The notes under the pieces: model-generated
What the model was told of the DNA's origin: nothing
The model's input: only the letters and a program-made list of their open reading frames with translations
The model's database searches: none
Shown here: positions 9,164 to 17,668 of the stretch, piece by piece
Layout of the letters: each line of letters begins with the position of its first letter
Numbering within the stretch: position 1 is the first letter of the stretch
Made by a program: the position numbers and the translations under genes
DNA from: an uncultured Lachnospiraceae bacterium
Lineage (GTDB): Bacteria > Bacillota > Clostridia > Lachnospirales > Lachnospiraceae
Reading direction: 5' to 3'
NCBI GenBank assembly: GCA_910577825.1
Contig: CAJTOK010000003.1
Location: 1-64,000, forward strand
DNA: 64,000 nucleotides

Positions 9164-9204
9164 GTTTGCCGTCTATACGGAAACTATTTGTATCCTTTTT
9201 ATCT
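9134..9204 (-). ncRNA. Candidate antisense antitoxin RNA (5' portion)
   Basis: A convergent promoter (TTGCAA, 9239-9234; 17-base spacer; TATAAT, 9216-9211) would start a transcript near 9204 running leftwards across the terminator and 3' untranslated region of the toxin-like gene. This is the geometry of txpA/ratA and bsrE/SR5. The 3' end is unknown; the same hairpin followed by TTTCTATT on this strand may terminate it, or it may extend into the coding region. Existence is inferred from the promoter only. Confidence 0.5.
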
Positions 9205-9210
9205 ACTGGC

Positions 9211-9239
9211 ATTATAGCATATGTAAAATTAATTTGCAA
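9211..9239 (-). promoter_or_regulatory. Convergent promoter for antisense RNA
   Basis: Minus-strand TTGCAA and a perfect TATAAT are separated by exactly 17 bases. No minus-strand protein gene starts within the region downstream of it. Confidence 0.65.
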
Positions 9240-9308
9240 TATTCAAAACTTTAAAAATTAACATTATAATTCCAGGATTTCTAACCAGGGGGATGTTTAT
9301 TATTATAT

Positions 9309-10160
9309 TTATCCAAAAAACATTTCACTGCCAATTATAATTCCTTTAGAATCTGTACCATGCCCTATATTTTTTGTAACGGCAACTGGCAAGTTCTTTG
9401 AAATAAATTTTTTAACCATCGTTATAACATCAGGGGAACAATTTTCTTTTTCCATTTGTGTAAATGTCCCTAACAAAATTCCAGCCACTTTACTAAATGC
9501 CCCTGACTGTGCAAGCTGGCATAAATATGTTTCAATCTGTGCCGGCCTGCTGTTAAGGCTTTCCAGTAATAGTATTTTATCTTCCAAATCTGGCATATAC
9601 CCCGTTCCAGCCAGCTTTAAAAAACAGCGTATATTCCCGCCAACAACAACTCCCTGCATATTTTCCTGCTGGATAAAATGGCAGTCCAGTTTAAATAAAT
9701 CCGTTTTATGGTTTATTACAGTATTCTTAAAATTTGCAATCTGCTGTTTTCTGCAGTCATAAATAAGGTTGCGTATATTATATAAAACAGATGGTTTCCC
9801 GATTTTGGCGTATATAGCATTAATAACAGCAGTTAAATCACTATATCCCCAGAACATTGCATTACTGTTTTTAATTAATCCATAATCAAGATATGGCAGG
9901 ATTCCATTTGAAATATCCCCGCCTGAAATATCAAAAATTTCTTTTATTTCATTATCCCTGTAAAAGTCCATAAGTGCTTCTGCACGTTCTTCTGCAGTTC
10001 CACTGAAAACATCCTCTTTCTCATAAATAAAACTGCTAAAAACAGGCAGAATGCCAATATCCGACAAAGTATCTGAAAGATACCCAAGTTTTTCAGAATA
10101 GCTTTTTTTCTGCCCGTTAGAACAACATGTAATTCCAGCTTTAATTTTTTTATCTTCCAT
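9309..10160 (-). CDS. S66 family peptidase (LD-carboxypeptidase / MccF-like)
   Basis: A 283-residue cytoplasmic serine peptidase. The family triad is visible: nucleophile Ser in MFWGYSDLTAV (about 104-114), Glu in LLLES (about 199) and His in NIGHGTDSKG (about 268). S66 enzymes cleave LD bonds in murein tetrapeptides or inactivate microcin C-like nucleotide peptides; the sequence does not decide between them. I use the second ATG (10160): AGGTG lies 7 bases before it, and this site itself overlaps an ATG five codons upstream. No operon partners are visible; a broken acetyltransferase remnant lies directly upstream on the same strand. Confidence 0.85.
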   Translation of the reverse strand: MEDKKIKAGITCCSNGQKKSYSEKLGYLSDTLSDIGILPVFSSFIYEKEDVFSGTAEERAEALMDFYRDNEIKEIFDISGGDISNGILPYLDYGLIKNSNAMFWGYSDLTAVINAIYAKIGKPSVLYNIRNLIYDCRKQQIANFKNTVINHKTDLFKLDCHFIQQENMQGVVVGGNIRCFLKLAGTGYMPDLEDKILLLESLNSRPAQIETYLCQLAQSGAFSKVAGILLGTFTQMEKENCSPDVITMVKKFISKNLPVAVTKNIGHGTDSKGIIIGSEMFFG

Positions 10161-10178
10161 TAGAAAGCACCTCATTAA

Positions 10179-10298
10179 TTATAATAAAATCCAGTATCTT
10201 TTTATATATTCACCATCAATAAAAATTTCCCTCTCAAATACACCGCCATTTGTAAGAATTGTTTTCTCACTTGCAATATTTTCACGGGAAGCAGCAAG
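10179..10298 (-). pseudogene. C-terminal remnant of a GNAT acetyltransferase
   Basis: On the minus strand about 39 codons read ENIASEKTILTNGGVFERE and end KRYWILL-stop. This matches the conserved C-terminal end of GNAT N-acetyltransferases (N.aS..ti..nGG..e...GE...RYWI). An in-frame stop precedes it and no N-terminal part is found within the next 200 bases. It ends 10 bases before the Shine-Dalgarno of the S66 peptidase, so the peptidase may once have been the second gene of a pair. Confidence 0.6.
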
Positions 10299-10384
10299 TT
10301 ATATAATAAAGTTATTATATAGCAAGATTATAATAACAGGCAAGACATATTTTCAGCTTATTATTAAAAACTTGCCGGAAATTG

Positions 10385-10413
10385 TTGCATTTATTATGGA
10401 ATAACTATATAAT
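10385..10413 (+). promoter_or_regulatory. Promoter of the glycosyltransferase operon
   Basis: TTGCAT (10385-10390) and TATAAT (10408-10413) with a 17-base spacer, about 100 bases before the first gene. Confidence 0.7.
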
Positions 10414-10442
10414 GTCAAATGTTGATACAGATAAATTTGTTG

Positions 10443-10490
10443 GCAGAATAAGGCAGGTGTGCCTGTTATTATCTGCTTTTATTTTTTGTA
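10443..10490 (+). terminator. Leader terminator / attenuator before the glycosyltransferase operon
   Basis: An interrupted stem (GCAG..TAA..CAGG with CCTG..TTA..CTGC, 10443-10476) is followed by TTTTATTTTTT. It lies between the promoter and the first gene, so it would end most transcripts early unless antitermination occurs. Confidence 0.6.
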
Positions 10491-10517
10491 AGAAGAGAGG
10501 AGAAGCAATGGGATAAA

Positions 10518-11228
10518 TTGTATATTATTATACCAGCATATAACGAACAGGATAACATAGCCCGTGTTATAGAACAATGGTATCCTGTTGTAGAGAAAAC
10601 TGGTAATAGCAGCAGGTTAGTAATAATTGATGATGGCAGCAGTGACAATACATATAAGATAATATCAGAGTGGGGGGGGGAAGACAGAAAACCATTGTTA
10701 ATTCTGCTTTCTAAACCTAACAGCGGGCATGGTGCTACTGTATTATATGGATATAAATATGCAGTAAAGAAAAATGCAGATTATATTTTCCAGACAGATT
10801 CAGATGGCCAGACAGACCCGGATGAGTTTTGGAAGTTCTGGGAACAACGTAATAAATTTGACATGATAATAGGTAACAGAAATAATAGAAAGGACGGGAT
10901 ATCCAGAGTATTTGTCACAAAAATATTAAAATTAGTTATACAAATTTGTTTTAAGTGTTCTATAACAGATGCCAATACACCTTTCAGGCTTATGAGCAGG
11001 GAAACTTTAAAGGAAAACCTGAAATACGTGCCACGGGATTTTAATTTATCAAATGTTATATTATCCGTAATATATGTAAAACGTGGAATGAGAGTAAAAT
11101 TCATGCCAATTACATTTAAAGAGCGGCAGGGCGGTGTTAATTCAATAAATTTAAGGAAAATATTTAAAATTGGAATTAATGCACTAAGAGATTTTATTAT
11201 AATAAACCGTTCTTTAAAAAATATATAA
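10518..11228 (+). CDS. Glycosyltransferase family 2 (polyprenyl-phosphate sugar transferase-like)
   Basis: A 236-residue GT-A fold enzyme beginning IIIPAYNEQDNI with DDGSSDNT (about 39-46), QTDSDGQTDP (about 93-102, DxD-type) and a C-terminal basic region. No membrane helix is evident, unlike DPM1-type proteins with C-terminal anchors. It probably loads a sugar onto a lipid carrier for the GT-C proteins downstream. The start is odd: the frame opens with TTG at 10518, while the well-placed ATG at 10508 runs into TAA after one codon. Deleting one G from ATGGGATAAATTG would give MDKLYIII in frame. A G9 run (10672-10680) sits inside the gene. Both suggest frameshift-prone expression. Confidence 0.8.
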   Translation: MYIIIPAYNEQDNIARVIEQWYPVVEKTGNSSRLVIIDDGSSDNTYKIISEWGGEDRKPLLILLSKPNSGHGATVLYGYKYAVKKNADYIFQTDSDGQTDPDEFWKFWEQRNKFDMIIGNRNNRKDGISRVFVTKILKLVIQICFKCSITDANTPFRLMSRETLKENLKYVPRDFNLSNVILSVIYVKRGMRVKFMPITFKERQGGVNSINLRKIFKIGINALRDFIIINRSLKNI

Positions 11229-11246
11229 ATTATGGAGGATAAAAAC

Positions 11247-12860
11247 ATGAAAACAGATTCTGGCAATAAAAAGAAGTGGGTTTTTCTTGGTGGTATTTTA
11301 CTTGCAGGTTTTTTAACATACATTTTGAGCCTGGCATCTTCTGGATTCTGGTATGATGAAGCTATAGAATACTATTTTTCAAAAGTTACTTCTGGAAAAG
11401 TACCTGGAGGTTTTGGCAAATCTACCATGTATGAAAGAATTTTATCTACATACCAGCCACCATTATATAACTGGCTTATGCACATATGGCTTATATTTTT
11501 TGACAGTGAAGCTGGATTCAGGATGGCAGGTGTTCTTACAACATTAGCAGGAGCTATAGGGATATTCTGCGGTATTGATAAACTTATAAATTATAAATGG
11601 GCGTCTTTTGGTACTTGCTTCTATTTATTTTCTACTGCTGTAGCACGTTACGGGATAGAATGTGCAGAGTATAACCTTATGTTATGTTGTGTTTCATGGA
11701 CTATCTATTTTTATATAATGTGTACTAAAGACCAGAAAATAAAAAATTATATAGGTTTTTTCTTATTTGCATGCCTTTCTGTATACAGCCAGTATGGAGC
11801 AGCTTTTCTGGTTATTATATTATATTTATCATTAGTAATAAAATGTATACAAAATAAAGATACCAGAATATTAAAAACAATAGGCATAATGTCTATAATC
11901 GTAGCAGTTGTAGCAGCATTTCCGTTAATATGGTTTTTTATGCTGCCACAGATGAATAACCAGGGTTCAGCTACAGTTTCACATATCCCATATTTTAGGA
12001 ACAGTAATATTATAATTGATTTTATAATTAGTATTGTAGTCCAGGTGGCATGGAATTTCCACCCGTCAGGATTGTATGACAGTAAAATATATTATATCCA
12101 GCCTGCACTGGCTGGGCTTGCAGGATTAATTACACTGGCAGCATTATTGCGCAAAGATAAAACTTTAAAACATTTAGTTTCTCTATGTATATCCAGCTGG
12201 ATTATTTTCTATATTGCTGTTGCCTGTTCTTTTTACGCATATAATGGATGGATGCCAACACGTGGTACAGAAAATATGGGAAAAAGTTATGGCATGTTTT
12301 TTATACCATTATGGACGTTTACATTATGTTATGGCATATATACTTTTTCAGGATGGCTTAAAGTAAAAGCTGGCATAAATATTTTCAGGGGATATACAAT
12401 ATTACTGGCAGCTGCAATGTTTATATATATTGCTATTGAAGTTAAAGTATCTTATTCAGGAGGTCCATTAAAAGACGATATACGCGAAATTTCATACACA
12501 TGGTATGAGAATAAAGCATATAAAAAGAAAACATTAGTACATGAATATTCAGACGCACCTTTCCAGTTTTATTTAACACATAATGATAATTACAAGGAAG
12601 AATACCAGAATAATATAATAAATACAGAAATGTGGATAAGATGGGCAGGATATAATGAAATGAAATCAAAATTTGAAGAAATGGGAGTTTTCGGACTTGA
12701 AGAATTTTATTATGTCAACAGGGTACAGGATTTTGAAGAAAATACATCAGTATTTGAACAGTTAATGCAGGATAGTGGATATGAAATTAAAGCTTTATGG
12801 AAGGGAAAATCTGAATTACTGTATTTGAAGAAGACAGGACTGGAGGTCATGGCTAAATGA
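11247..12860 (+). CDS. GT39-like membrane glycosyltransferase (GT-C fold)
   Basis: A 537-residue multi-membrane protein with about 10-11 hydrophobic helices, then a soluble C-terminal domain of roughly 140 residues. The first loop has WYDEAIEYYF, carrying the acidic catalytic motif of GT-C enzymes, and later YQPPLYNWLMHIW, characteristic of GT39/ArnT-like proteins. These use lipid-linked sugars outside the membrane. I use the ATG at 11247, six bases after GGAGGAT; an ATG at 11232 overlaps that binding site. It starts 18 bases after the GT2 gene and overlaps the next gene by 4 bases. Acceptor unknown. Confidence 0.75.
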   Translation: MKTDSGNKKKWVFLGGILLAGFLTYILSLASSGFWYDEAIEYYFSKVTSGKVPGGFGKSTMYERILSTYQPPLYNWLMHIWLIFFDSEAGFRMAGVLTTLAGAIGIFCGIDKLINYKWASFGTCFYLFSTAVARYGIECAEYNLMLCCVSWTIYFYIMCTKDQKIKNYIGFFLFACLSVYSQYGAAFLVIILYLSLVIKCIQNKDTRILKTIGIMSIIVAVVAAFPLIWFFMLPQMNNQGSATVSHIPYFRNSNIIIDFIISIVVQVAWNFHPSGLYDSKIYYIQPALAGLAGLITLAALLRKDKTLKHLVSLCISSWIIFYIAVACSFYAYNGWMPTRGTENMGKSYGMFFIPLWTFTLCYGIYTFSGWLKVKAGINIFRGYTILLAAAMFIYIAIEVKVSYSGGPLKDDIREISYTWYENKAYKKKTLVHEYSDAPFQFYLTHNDNYKEEYQNNIINTEMWIRWAGYNEMKSKFEEMGVFGLEEFYYVNRVQDFEENTSVFEQLMQDSGYEIKALWKGKSELLYLKKTGLEVMAK

Positions 12861-14371
12861 AATTTAAATTTATCTTAGCAGCTTCGGTATCATATATTTA
12901 TATACCTGTTTTTATATTTTTATTCGGGTTTACAAAATTATATGTGGCATTAATTGTATCAGCCTGTCTTGCTTTCTGTATATATAAGCTTTATAAGGAC
13001 TATAACAATGAAATACGTGGGACAGGGTATGGGGAGAAATCCAGTTTTCCACTATGGACAATGCTGTTGTGTGTACTAATATTGTTTATATATGGATATT
13101 ATATGGGATTTGGAGGATTTGCACCACAAAAGGGTGACTGGGGAAAGCATAATGCAGTTTTAAATGATTTGGTGGTACACCAATGGCCAGTATATTATAG
13201 AAATGGTAATGAAATGTCAATGCTTACATATTATCTGGCACAATATCTGGTACCAGCCTTGGCTGGAAAGATAGTACATTCGTTTAGTGTTGCGGAAATA
13301 GTACAATATATTTGGAATGTATATGGGATTTTTCTGGTATTTGTGAACATTATTGTATTTTTGAATATGTACAGTAATAAGAAGAAAATATATACAGGTT
13401 TATTTATTCTTCTGTTTTTTTCAGGAGCTTTATATTTTGCACAAGCAGCAGCATATTTTATTTATGGTGGCAGGATGGACTGTCTTGATGACAGATACTG
13501 GCTTATGGGAAAAAATTTTAGTATACAGCTAAGGTCAAATATGATATCCCTTATGTGGGCTTTCCCACAATGGATAGTTCCATGCCTGGCCTCATCACTG
13601 CTTTTCCGTTTTAAAAACTATGTTAAACATTATGTTACATTATTAATGCCAATGCTGCTTTTTGCCAGCCTGTCATTTATTGGAATCCTGCCAGTAGTTA
13701 TTGTTTACGCATTATATATGCAGTTTAAAAGCAGGGATGTAAAATACCTGAAAAATATTTTTAGCATTGAGAATATAATTTCATTTCTATCATTAGGAAT
13801 GGTATTATTATTTTATTTTTATGGAAATGTATTTATGGAAAAGCCGGCAGAAATAGCATTGCATATTACTAATTATGGAAATGAATTTTTAGCTTACTTT
13901 ATTTTTTGCTTTTTTATGTTTGGTTTCCACTCAATAATAATTAGGAAAAAATATAAAAATGACTGCTTGTTTTATATGATAAATACCACCCTTATGTTGC
14001 TTCCGCTTTTTTCAATGGGATTATATAATGATTTGGTTATGGGTGGGGGAACTGCTTTGATGTTCCTTCTGATGATGTATATAATGGATTTTCTTTTTAA
14101 TAGTGAAAAGACAAAAACATATTATAAAGCAAGAGGGATTCTGGTGGTATTACTTCTGGCTGGGGCAGTTTATCCTTTATTGGAATTAAAAGAAGTAGTA
14201 AATAATGATGTAATAACAGAAAAGCAGGAGGATTACAGCCTGGGTTATACAATGGAATCTTATGCAAACAGGGAATTGGATATCCCTTTGGATTTAAAAT
14301 ATAATTATTACAGTTATGATATCCAGAATAATATATTCTATAAATATATTGCTGCAAAAAAATATAAATAA
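12857..14371 (+). CDS. Polytopic membrane protein, probable GT-C-type transferase
   Basis: A 504-residue protein with about 12 hydrophobic helices. Its start overlaps the stop of the preceding gene (ATGA), indicating translational coupling. The first large loop contains GDWGKHNAVLNDLVVHQWPVYY (about 95-116), an Asp-bearing loop placed like the catalytic loop of GT-C enzymes, but I do not recognise a named family. Context (GT2 plus GT39-like) suggests a role in building or modifying a surface glycan. No further operon genes follow; aroA has its own promoter downstream. Confidence 0.6.
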   Translation: MKFKFILAASVSYIYIPVFIFLFGFTKLYVALIVSACLAFCIYKLYKDYNNEIRGTGYGEKSSFPLWTMLLCVLILFIYGYYMGFGGFAPQKGDWGKHNAVLNDLVVHQWPVYYRNGNEMSMLTYYLAQYLVPALAGKIVHSFSVAEIVQYIWNVYGIFLVFVNIIVFLNMYSNKKKIYTGLFILLFFSGALYFAQAAAYFIYGGRMDCLDDRYWLMGKNFSIQLRSNMISLMWAFPQWIVPCLASSLLFRFKNYVKHYVTLLMPMLLFASLSFIGILPVVIVYALYMQFKSRDVKYLKNIFSIENIISFLSLGMVLLFYFYGNVFMEKPAEIALHITNYGNEFLAYFIFCFFMFGFHSIIIRKKYKNDCLFYMINTTLMLLPLFSMGLYNDLVMGGGTALMFLLMMYIMDFLFNSEKTKTYYKARGILVVLLLAGAVYPLLELKEVVNNDVITEKQEDYSLGYTMESYANRELDIPLDLKYNYYSYDIQNNIFYKYIAAKKYK

Positions 14372-14432
14372 TACATAGCCTTTATACAAAGCCCAGGGAC
14401 AATTTGGTTTACCCTTGAAATTATATTATGTT

Positions 14433-14461
14433 TTGACAAATGTTCTGCCTGGGCTTATACT
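14433..14461 (+). promoter_or_regulatory. Promoter of aroA
   Basis: A perfect TTGACA (14433-14438), a 17-base spacer and TATACT (14456-14461). It lies downstream of the first in-frame ATG (14415), which therefore cannot be the aroA start. AAGCCCAGG (from 14390) and CCTGGGCTT (to 14456) form a 9-bp inverted repeat spanning it. Confidence 0.8.
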
Positions 14462-14504
14462 TATACAATATATTACTTTAATGGAAAGGCTGGTTATTTT
14501 ACAA

Positions 14505-15830
14505 ATGGATGTTTATAAAGTGAAGAAATTTAATAGACCTGTCCATATAAATGTGGAAGTGCCCGGTTCTAAAAGCATTACTAACAGGGCGCTTCTGCTT
14601 GCAGCTATGGGTGGCGGGGAAACGCTTCTTAAAGGTGTACAGTTTAGTGAAGATTCTTATAACTTCCTTAAAGCACTCCAGCAGCTGGGATTTAAAACAG
14701 AAACAGACAAGCTTTCCCGTACTGTAAAGATTAAAGGGATGTCAGGAAATATTCCTGTAAAAGAAGCTGTTATAAATGTTGGAAATGCAGGTACAGCAGC
14801 AAGGTTTTTAACTGCATTTACTGCAATGGGCGACGGGATTTATACAGTTAATTCTTCAGGGCAGATGGAAAAGAGGCCTATAAGGGAGCTTTTAGAGGTT
14901 CTTGAAGCCTTAGGGGCGGAATTTAAATGGCTTGGCTGTGAATACAGCTTTCCTTTTAAAGTTACAGGCATAAGAAACCCTTGTAATACGTGCAATAAAA
15001 ACAGCACTGCTGGTGTAATGGCAGAAAGGACTGTGCAGTTAAATATAGACAGGAGCAGCCAGTTTCTTAGTGCGCTTCTTATGGCAGCCCCTGCAGTATT
15101 TGATTCTCTTACAATTAACCTTACGGGGAAAAGGGATGCAAGGTCTTATGTAAGGATTACAGAACAGATGATGAAGCAGTTTGGGCACAAGGGTGTGGAA
15201 AGGCTTTGCAAGGACAGTTACAGGGTAAGGCGTGGTTCTTATAATATAGAAGAATACCAGATAGAGCCTGATGTTTCAGCGGCATGTTATTTCTATGCAA
15301 TGGCAGCAGTTACAGGCGGTACTGCAGTTGTAAAGCATATAAGCAAAGACAGCCTGCAGGGTGACATGCAGTTTACAGGCCTGCTTGAAGAAATGGGCTG
15401 CCGCAAAGAATGGGGGAGTGGCGGTGAGTTAAAGCTGTATGCGCCAGATAACGGGAAGCTTAAAGGAACAGATGCGGATATGGGGGATTTTTCAGACCAG
15501 GCGCTTACACTTGCAGCAATAGCACCGTTTGCGGATTCCCCTGTAACAATACGGGGCATAGCCCATACCAGGGGGCAGGAGTCTGACAGGATAGCAGTTA
15601 TTATAAATGAACTTGGGCGTATGGGCATAAAATGTGATGGATTAGAAGATGGTGTACGTATTTACCCAGGAAGCCCAAAGCCGGCAAGGATACAGACTTA
15701 CAATGACCACAGGGCAGCTATGGCATTTACAGTTACAGGCATGGCAGCAGACGGGATAGAGATAGAAAACCCTGCGTGCTGTGGCAAAACATTTGAAGGT
15801 TATTTTGATGTTGTAGAAAGTTTATATTAA
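14505..15830 (+). CDS. aroA: 3-phosphoshikimate 1-carboxyvinyltransferase (EPSP synthase)
   Basis: A 441-residue enzyme of the shikimate pathway that joins phosphoenolpyruvate to shikimate-3-phosphate. Motifs in order: PGSKSITNRALLLAAM (about 18-33), GNAGTAARFLTA (about 93-104), SGQMEKRPI, and near the C-terminus TYNDHRAAMAF with the catalytic-site His/Arg pair. Length fits class II enzymes. The start at 14505 is chosen because a promoter at 14433-14461 lies after the first ATG; an ATG at 14481 is an alternative. It is 32 bases upstream of argS and probably co-transcribed. Confidence 0.93.
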   Translation: MDVYKVKKFNRPVHINVEVPGSKSITNRALLLAAMGGGETLLKGVQFSEDSYNFLKALQQLGFKTETDKLSRTVKIKGMSGNIPVKEAVINVGNAGTAARFLTAFTAMGDGIYTVNSSGQMEKRPIRELLEVLEALGAEFKWLGCEYSFPFKVTGIRNPCNTCNKNSTAGVMAERTVQLNIDRSSQFLSALLMAAPAVFDSLTINLTGKRDARSYVRITEQMMKQFGHKGVERLCKDSYRVRRGSYNIEEYQIEPDVSAACYFYAMAAVTGGTAVVKHISKDSLQGDMQFTGLLEEMGCRKEWGSGGELKLYAPDNGKLKGTDADMGDFSDQALTLAAIAPFADSPVTIRGIAHTRGQESDRIAVIINELGRMGIKCDGLEDGVRIYPGSPKPARIQTYNDHRAAMAFTVTGMAADGIEIENPACCGKTFEGYFDVVESLY

Positions 15831-15862
15831 TAACAGTGTAAAAGAAAAGAATGGAGATTACA

Positions 15863-17629
15863 ATGGAAACTATAATCAGTTTAATACAGAAAGAATTATG
15901 CGGGGCTTTTAAAAAGGCGGGATATAATGAAAAATATGCAAAGGCAGCTTTGTCAAACCGCCCTGATTTATGCCAGTACCAGTGCAATGGCGCGCTTGCT
16001 GCTGCAAAGGAATACCATAAAGCACCAATACAGATGGCAGGGGAAGTAGCAGAAATCCTTAAAGAAAGTAAAAGTTTCAAGGAAATTTCAGCAATAAAAC
16101 CTGGTTTTATAAATATAACATTAAGTGAAAGTTTTCTGTCAGAATATATAGATAAAATGGCAGCAAGTGAAGCATTTGGATGTGAAAAGGCGGACAAGCC
16201 GGAAACAATAGTTATTGATTATGGCGGTGCTAATGTTGCAAAACCTTTACATGTAGGACACCTGCGTCCGGCAATTATTGGCGAAAGCATTAAACTTACA
16301 GCACGTTATCTTGGGCATAATGTAATTGGCGATGCACATCTTGGCGACTGGGGGCTTCCTATCGGGCTTATTATTACGGAATTAAAACACAGGAACTCGG
16401 GCCTTCCATATTTTGATGAAAATTTTACAGGGGAATACCCGAAAGAAGCACCATTTACAGTAAGTGAACTGGAAGAAATATATCCATTTGCCAGCAAATA
16501 TTCAAAAGAACATCCTGAGTATAAGGAAGAGGCACAGCAGGCAACGGCACAGCTGCAGTCAGGAAGAAAAGGCTATCTGGCATTGTGGCAGCATATTATA
16601 AATGTATCTGTGGAAGATTTGAAAAAAGTGTATACAAGGCTTAATGTGGTATTTGACCTCTGGAAAAAAGAATCTGACGCACAGCCATATATTCCTGATA
16701 TGGTAAAGGACATGAAAGAGAACGGGTATGCACATATAGATGACGGTGCACTGGTTGTTGATGTTAAAGAAGAAACTGATACAAAGGAAATACCGCCATG
16801 TATGATAATTAAGTCAAATGGTGCAACGCTTTATAATACAACAGACCTTGCTACTATTGTAGAACGCAGGAAATTATTTGACCCGTCAAAGATTATTTAT
16901 GTTGTTGATAAAAGGCAGTCACTTTATTTTGAACAGATATTCAGATGCGCAAGGAAAACTAAAATAATAGGGGAGGATGTGGAACTAATATTTATTGGCA
17001 ACGGCACAATTAATGGCAGTGACGGCAAGCCATTTAAGACACGTGACGGTGGTGTGCCACGGCTTGAAAAGCTGCTTGATGAGGTAGAAGAGAAGGTGCT
17101 TGAAAAAATGCAGGAACGTGAAATGGAGGAAAGCGAAATTAAAGATGTTGCTGCCAAAGTTGCACTTGCTGCAATTAAATATGGTGATTTAAGCAACCAG
17201 GCATCTAAAGATTATATATTTGATATGGAGCGTTTCACATCATTTGAGGGCAATACAGGACCATATATTTTCTATACAATAGTACGTATAAAATCACTTC
17301 TTTCCAAAGTACAGGAAAAGGGAATCGTTATAGATGGAAATGCGCCGCTTGAGCCTGCGCACAGCCAGAGTGAAACGGATGTAATGCTTTCACTTTGCAA
17401 ATGGCAGGATACAGTTTATGCAGCATACAGGGAACAAGCACCACATAAAATATGCCAGTTTATATATGAACTTTCTGATTCATTTAATAAATTCTACCAT
17501 GAAAACAGAATTGTGAATAATGAGAATGAAAAAGTGCGTAATTCATATATTAAATTAAGCAGGCTTGTGGGTGATGTACTTGGAACAGCAACAGGGCTTT
17601 TAGGGCTTGAAGCACCTGAACGCATGTAA
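15863..17629 (+). CDS. argS: Arginyl-tRNA synthetase
   Basis: A 588-residue class I aminoacyl-tRNA synthetase. It has the N-terminal additional domain (ArgS-N, about 1-95), the HIGH-type motif HVGH in KPLHVGHLRPAI (about 130-141), the Rossmann catalytic core, and a DALR-type C-terminal anticodon-binding domain beginning near GNTGPYIFYT (about 470). A canonical KMSKS is replaced by the FKTRDGGVPRL region, as is normal for many ArgRS. The ATG at 15863 follows GGAG by about 6 bases; the ATG at 15851 overlaps that site. Confidence 0.94.
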   Translation: METIISLIQKELCGAFKKAGYNEKYAKAALSNRPDLCQYQCNGALAAAKEYHKAPIQMAGEVAEILKESKSFKEISAIKPGFINITLSESFLSEYIDKMAASEAFGCEKADKPETIVIDYGGANVAKPLHVGHLRPAIIGESIKLTARYLGHNVIGDAHLGDWGLPIGLIITELKHRNSGLPYFDENFTGEYPKEAPFTVSELEEIYPFASKYSKEHPEYKEEAQQATAQLQSGRKGYLALWQHIINVSVEDLKKVYTRLNVVFDLWKKESDAQPYIPDMVKDMKENGYAHIDDGALVVDVKEETDTKEIPPCMIIKSNGATLYNTTDLATIVERRKLFDPSKIIYVVDKRQSLYFEQIFRCARKTKIIGEDVELIFIGNGTINGSDGKPFKTRDGGVPRLEKLLDEVEEKVLEKMQEREMEESEIKDVAAKVALAAIKYGDLSNQASKDYIFDMERFTSFEGNTGPYIFYTIVRIKSLLSKVQEKGIVIDGNAPLEPAHSQSETDVMLSLCKWQDTVYAAYREQAPHKICQFIYELSDSFNKFYHENRIVNNENEKVRNSYIKLSRLVGDVLGTATGLLGLEAPERM

Positions 17630-17668
17630 GGCGGAAAGGCTTCTAAAGTCTTATATATGGAGGGTAAA

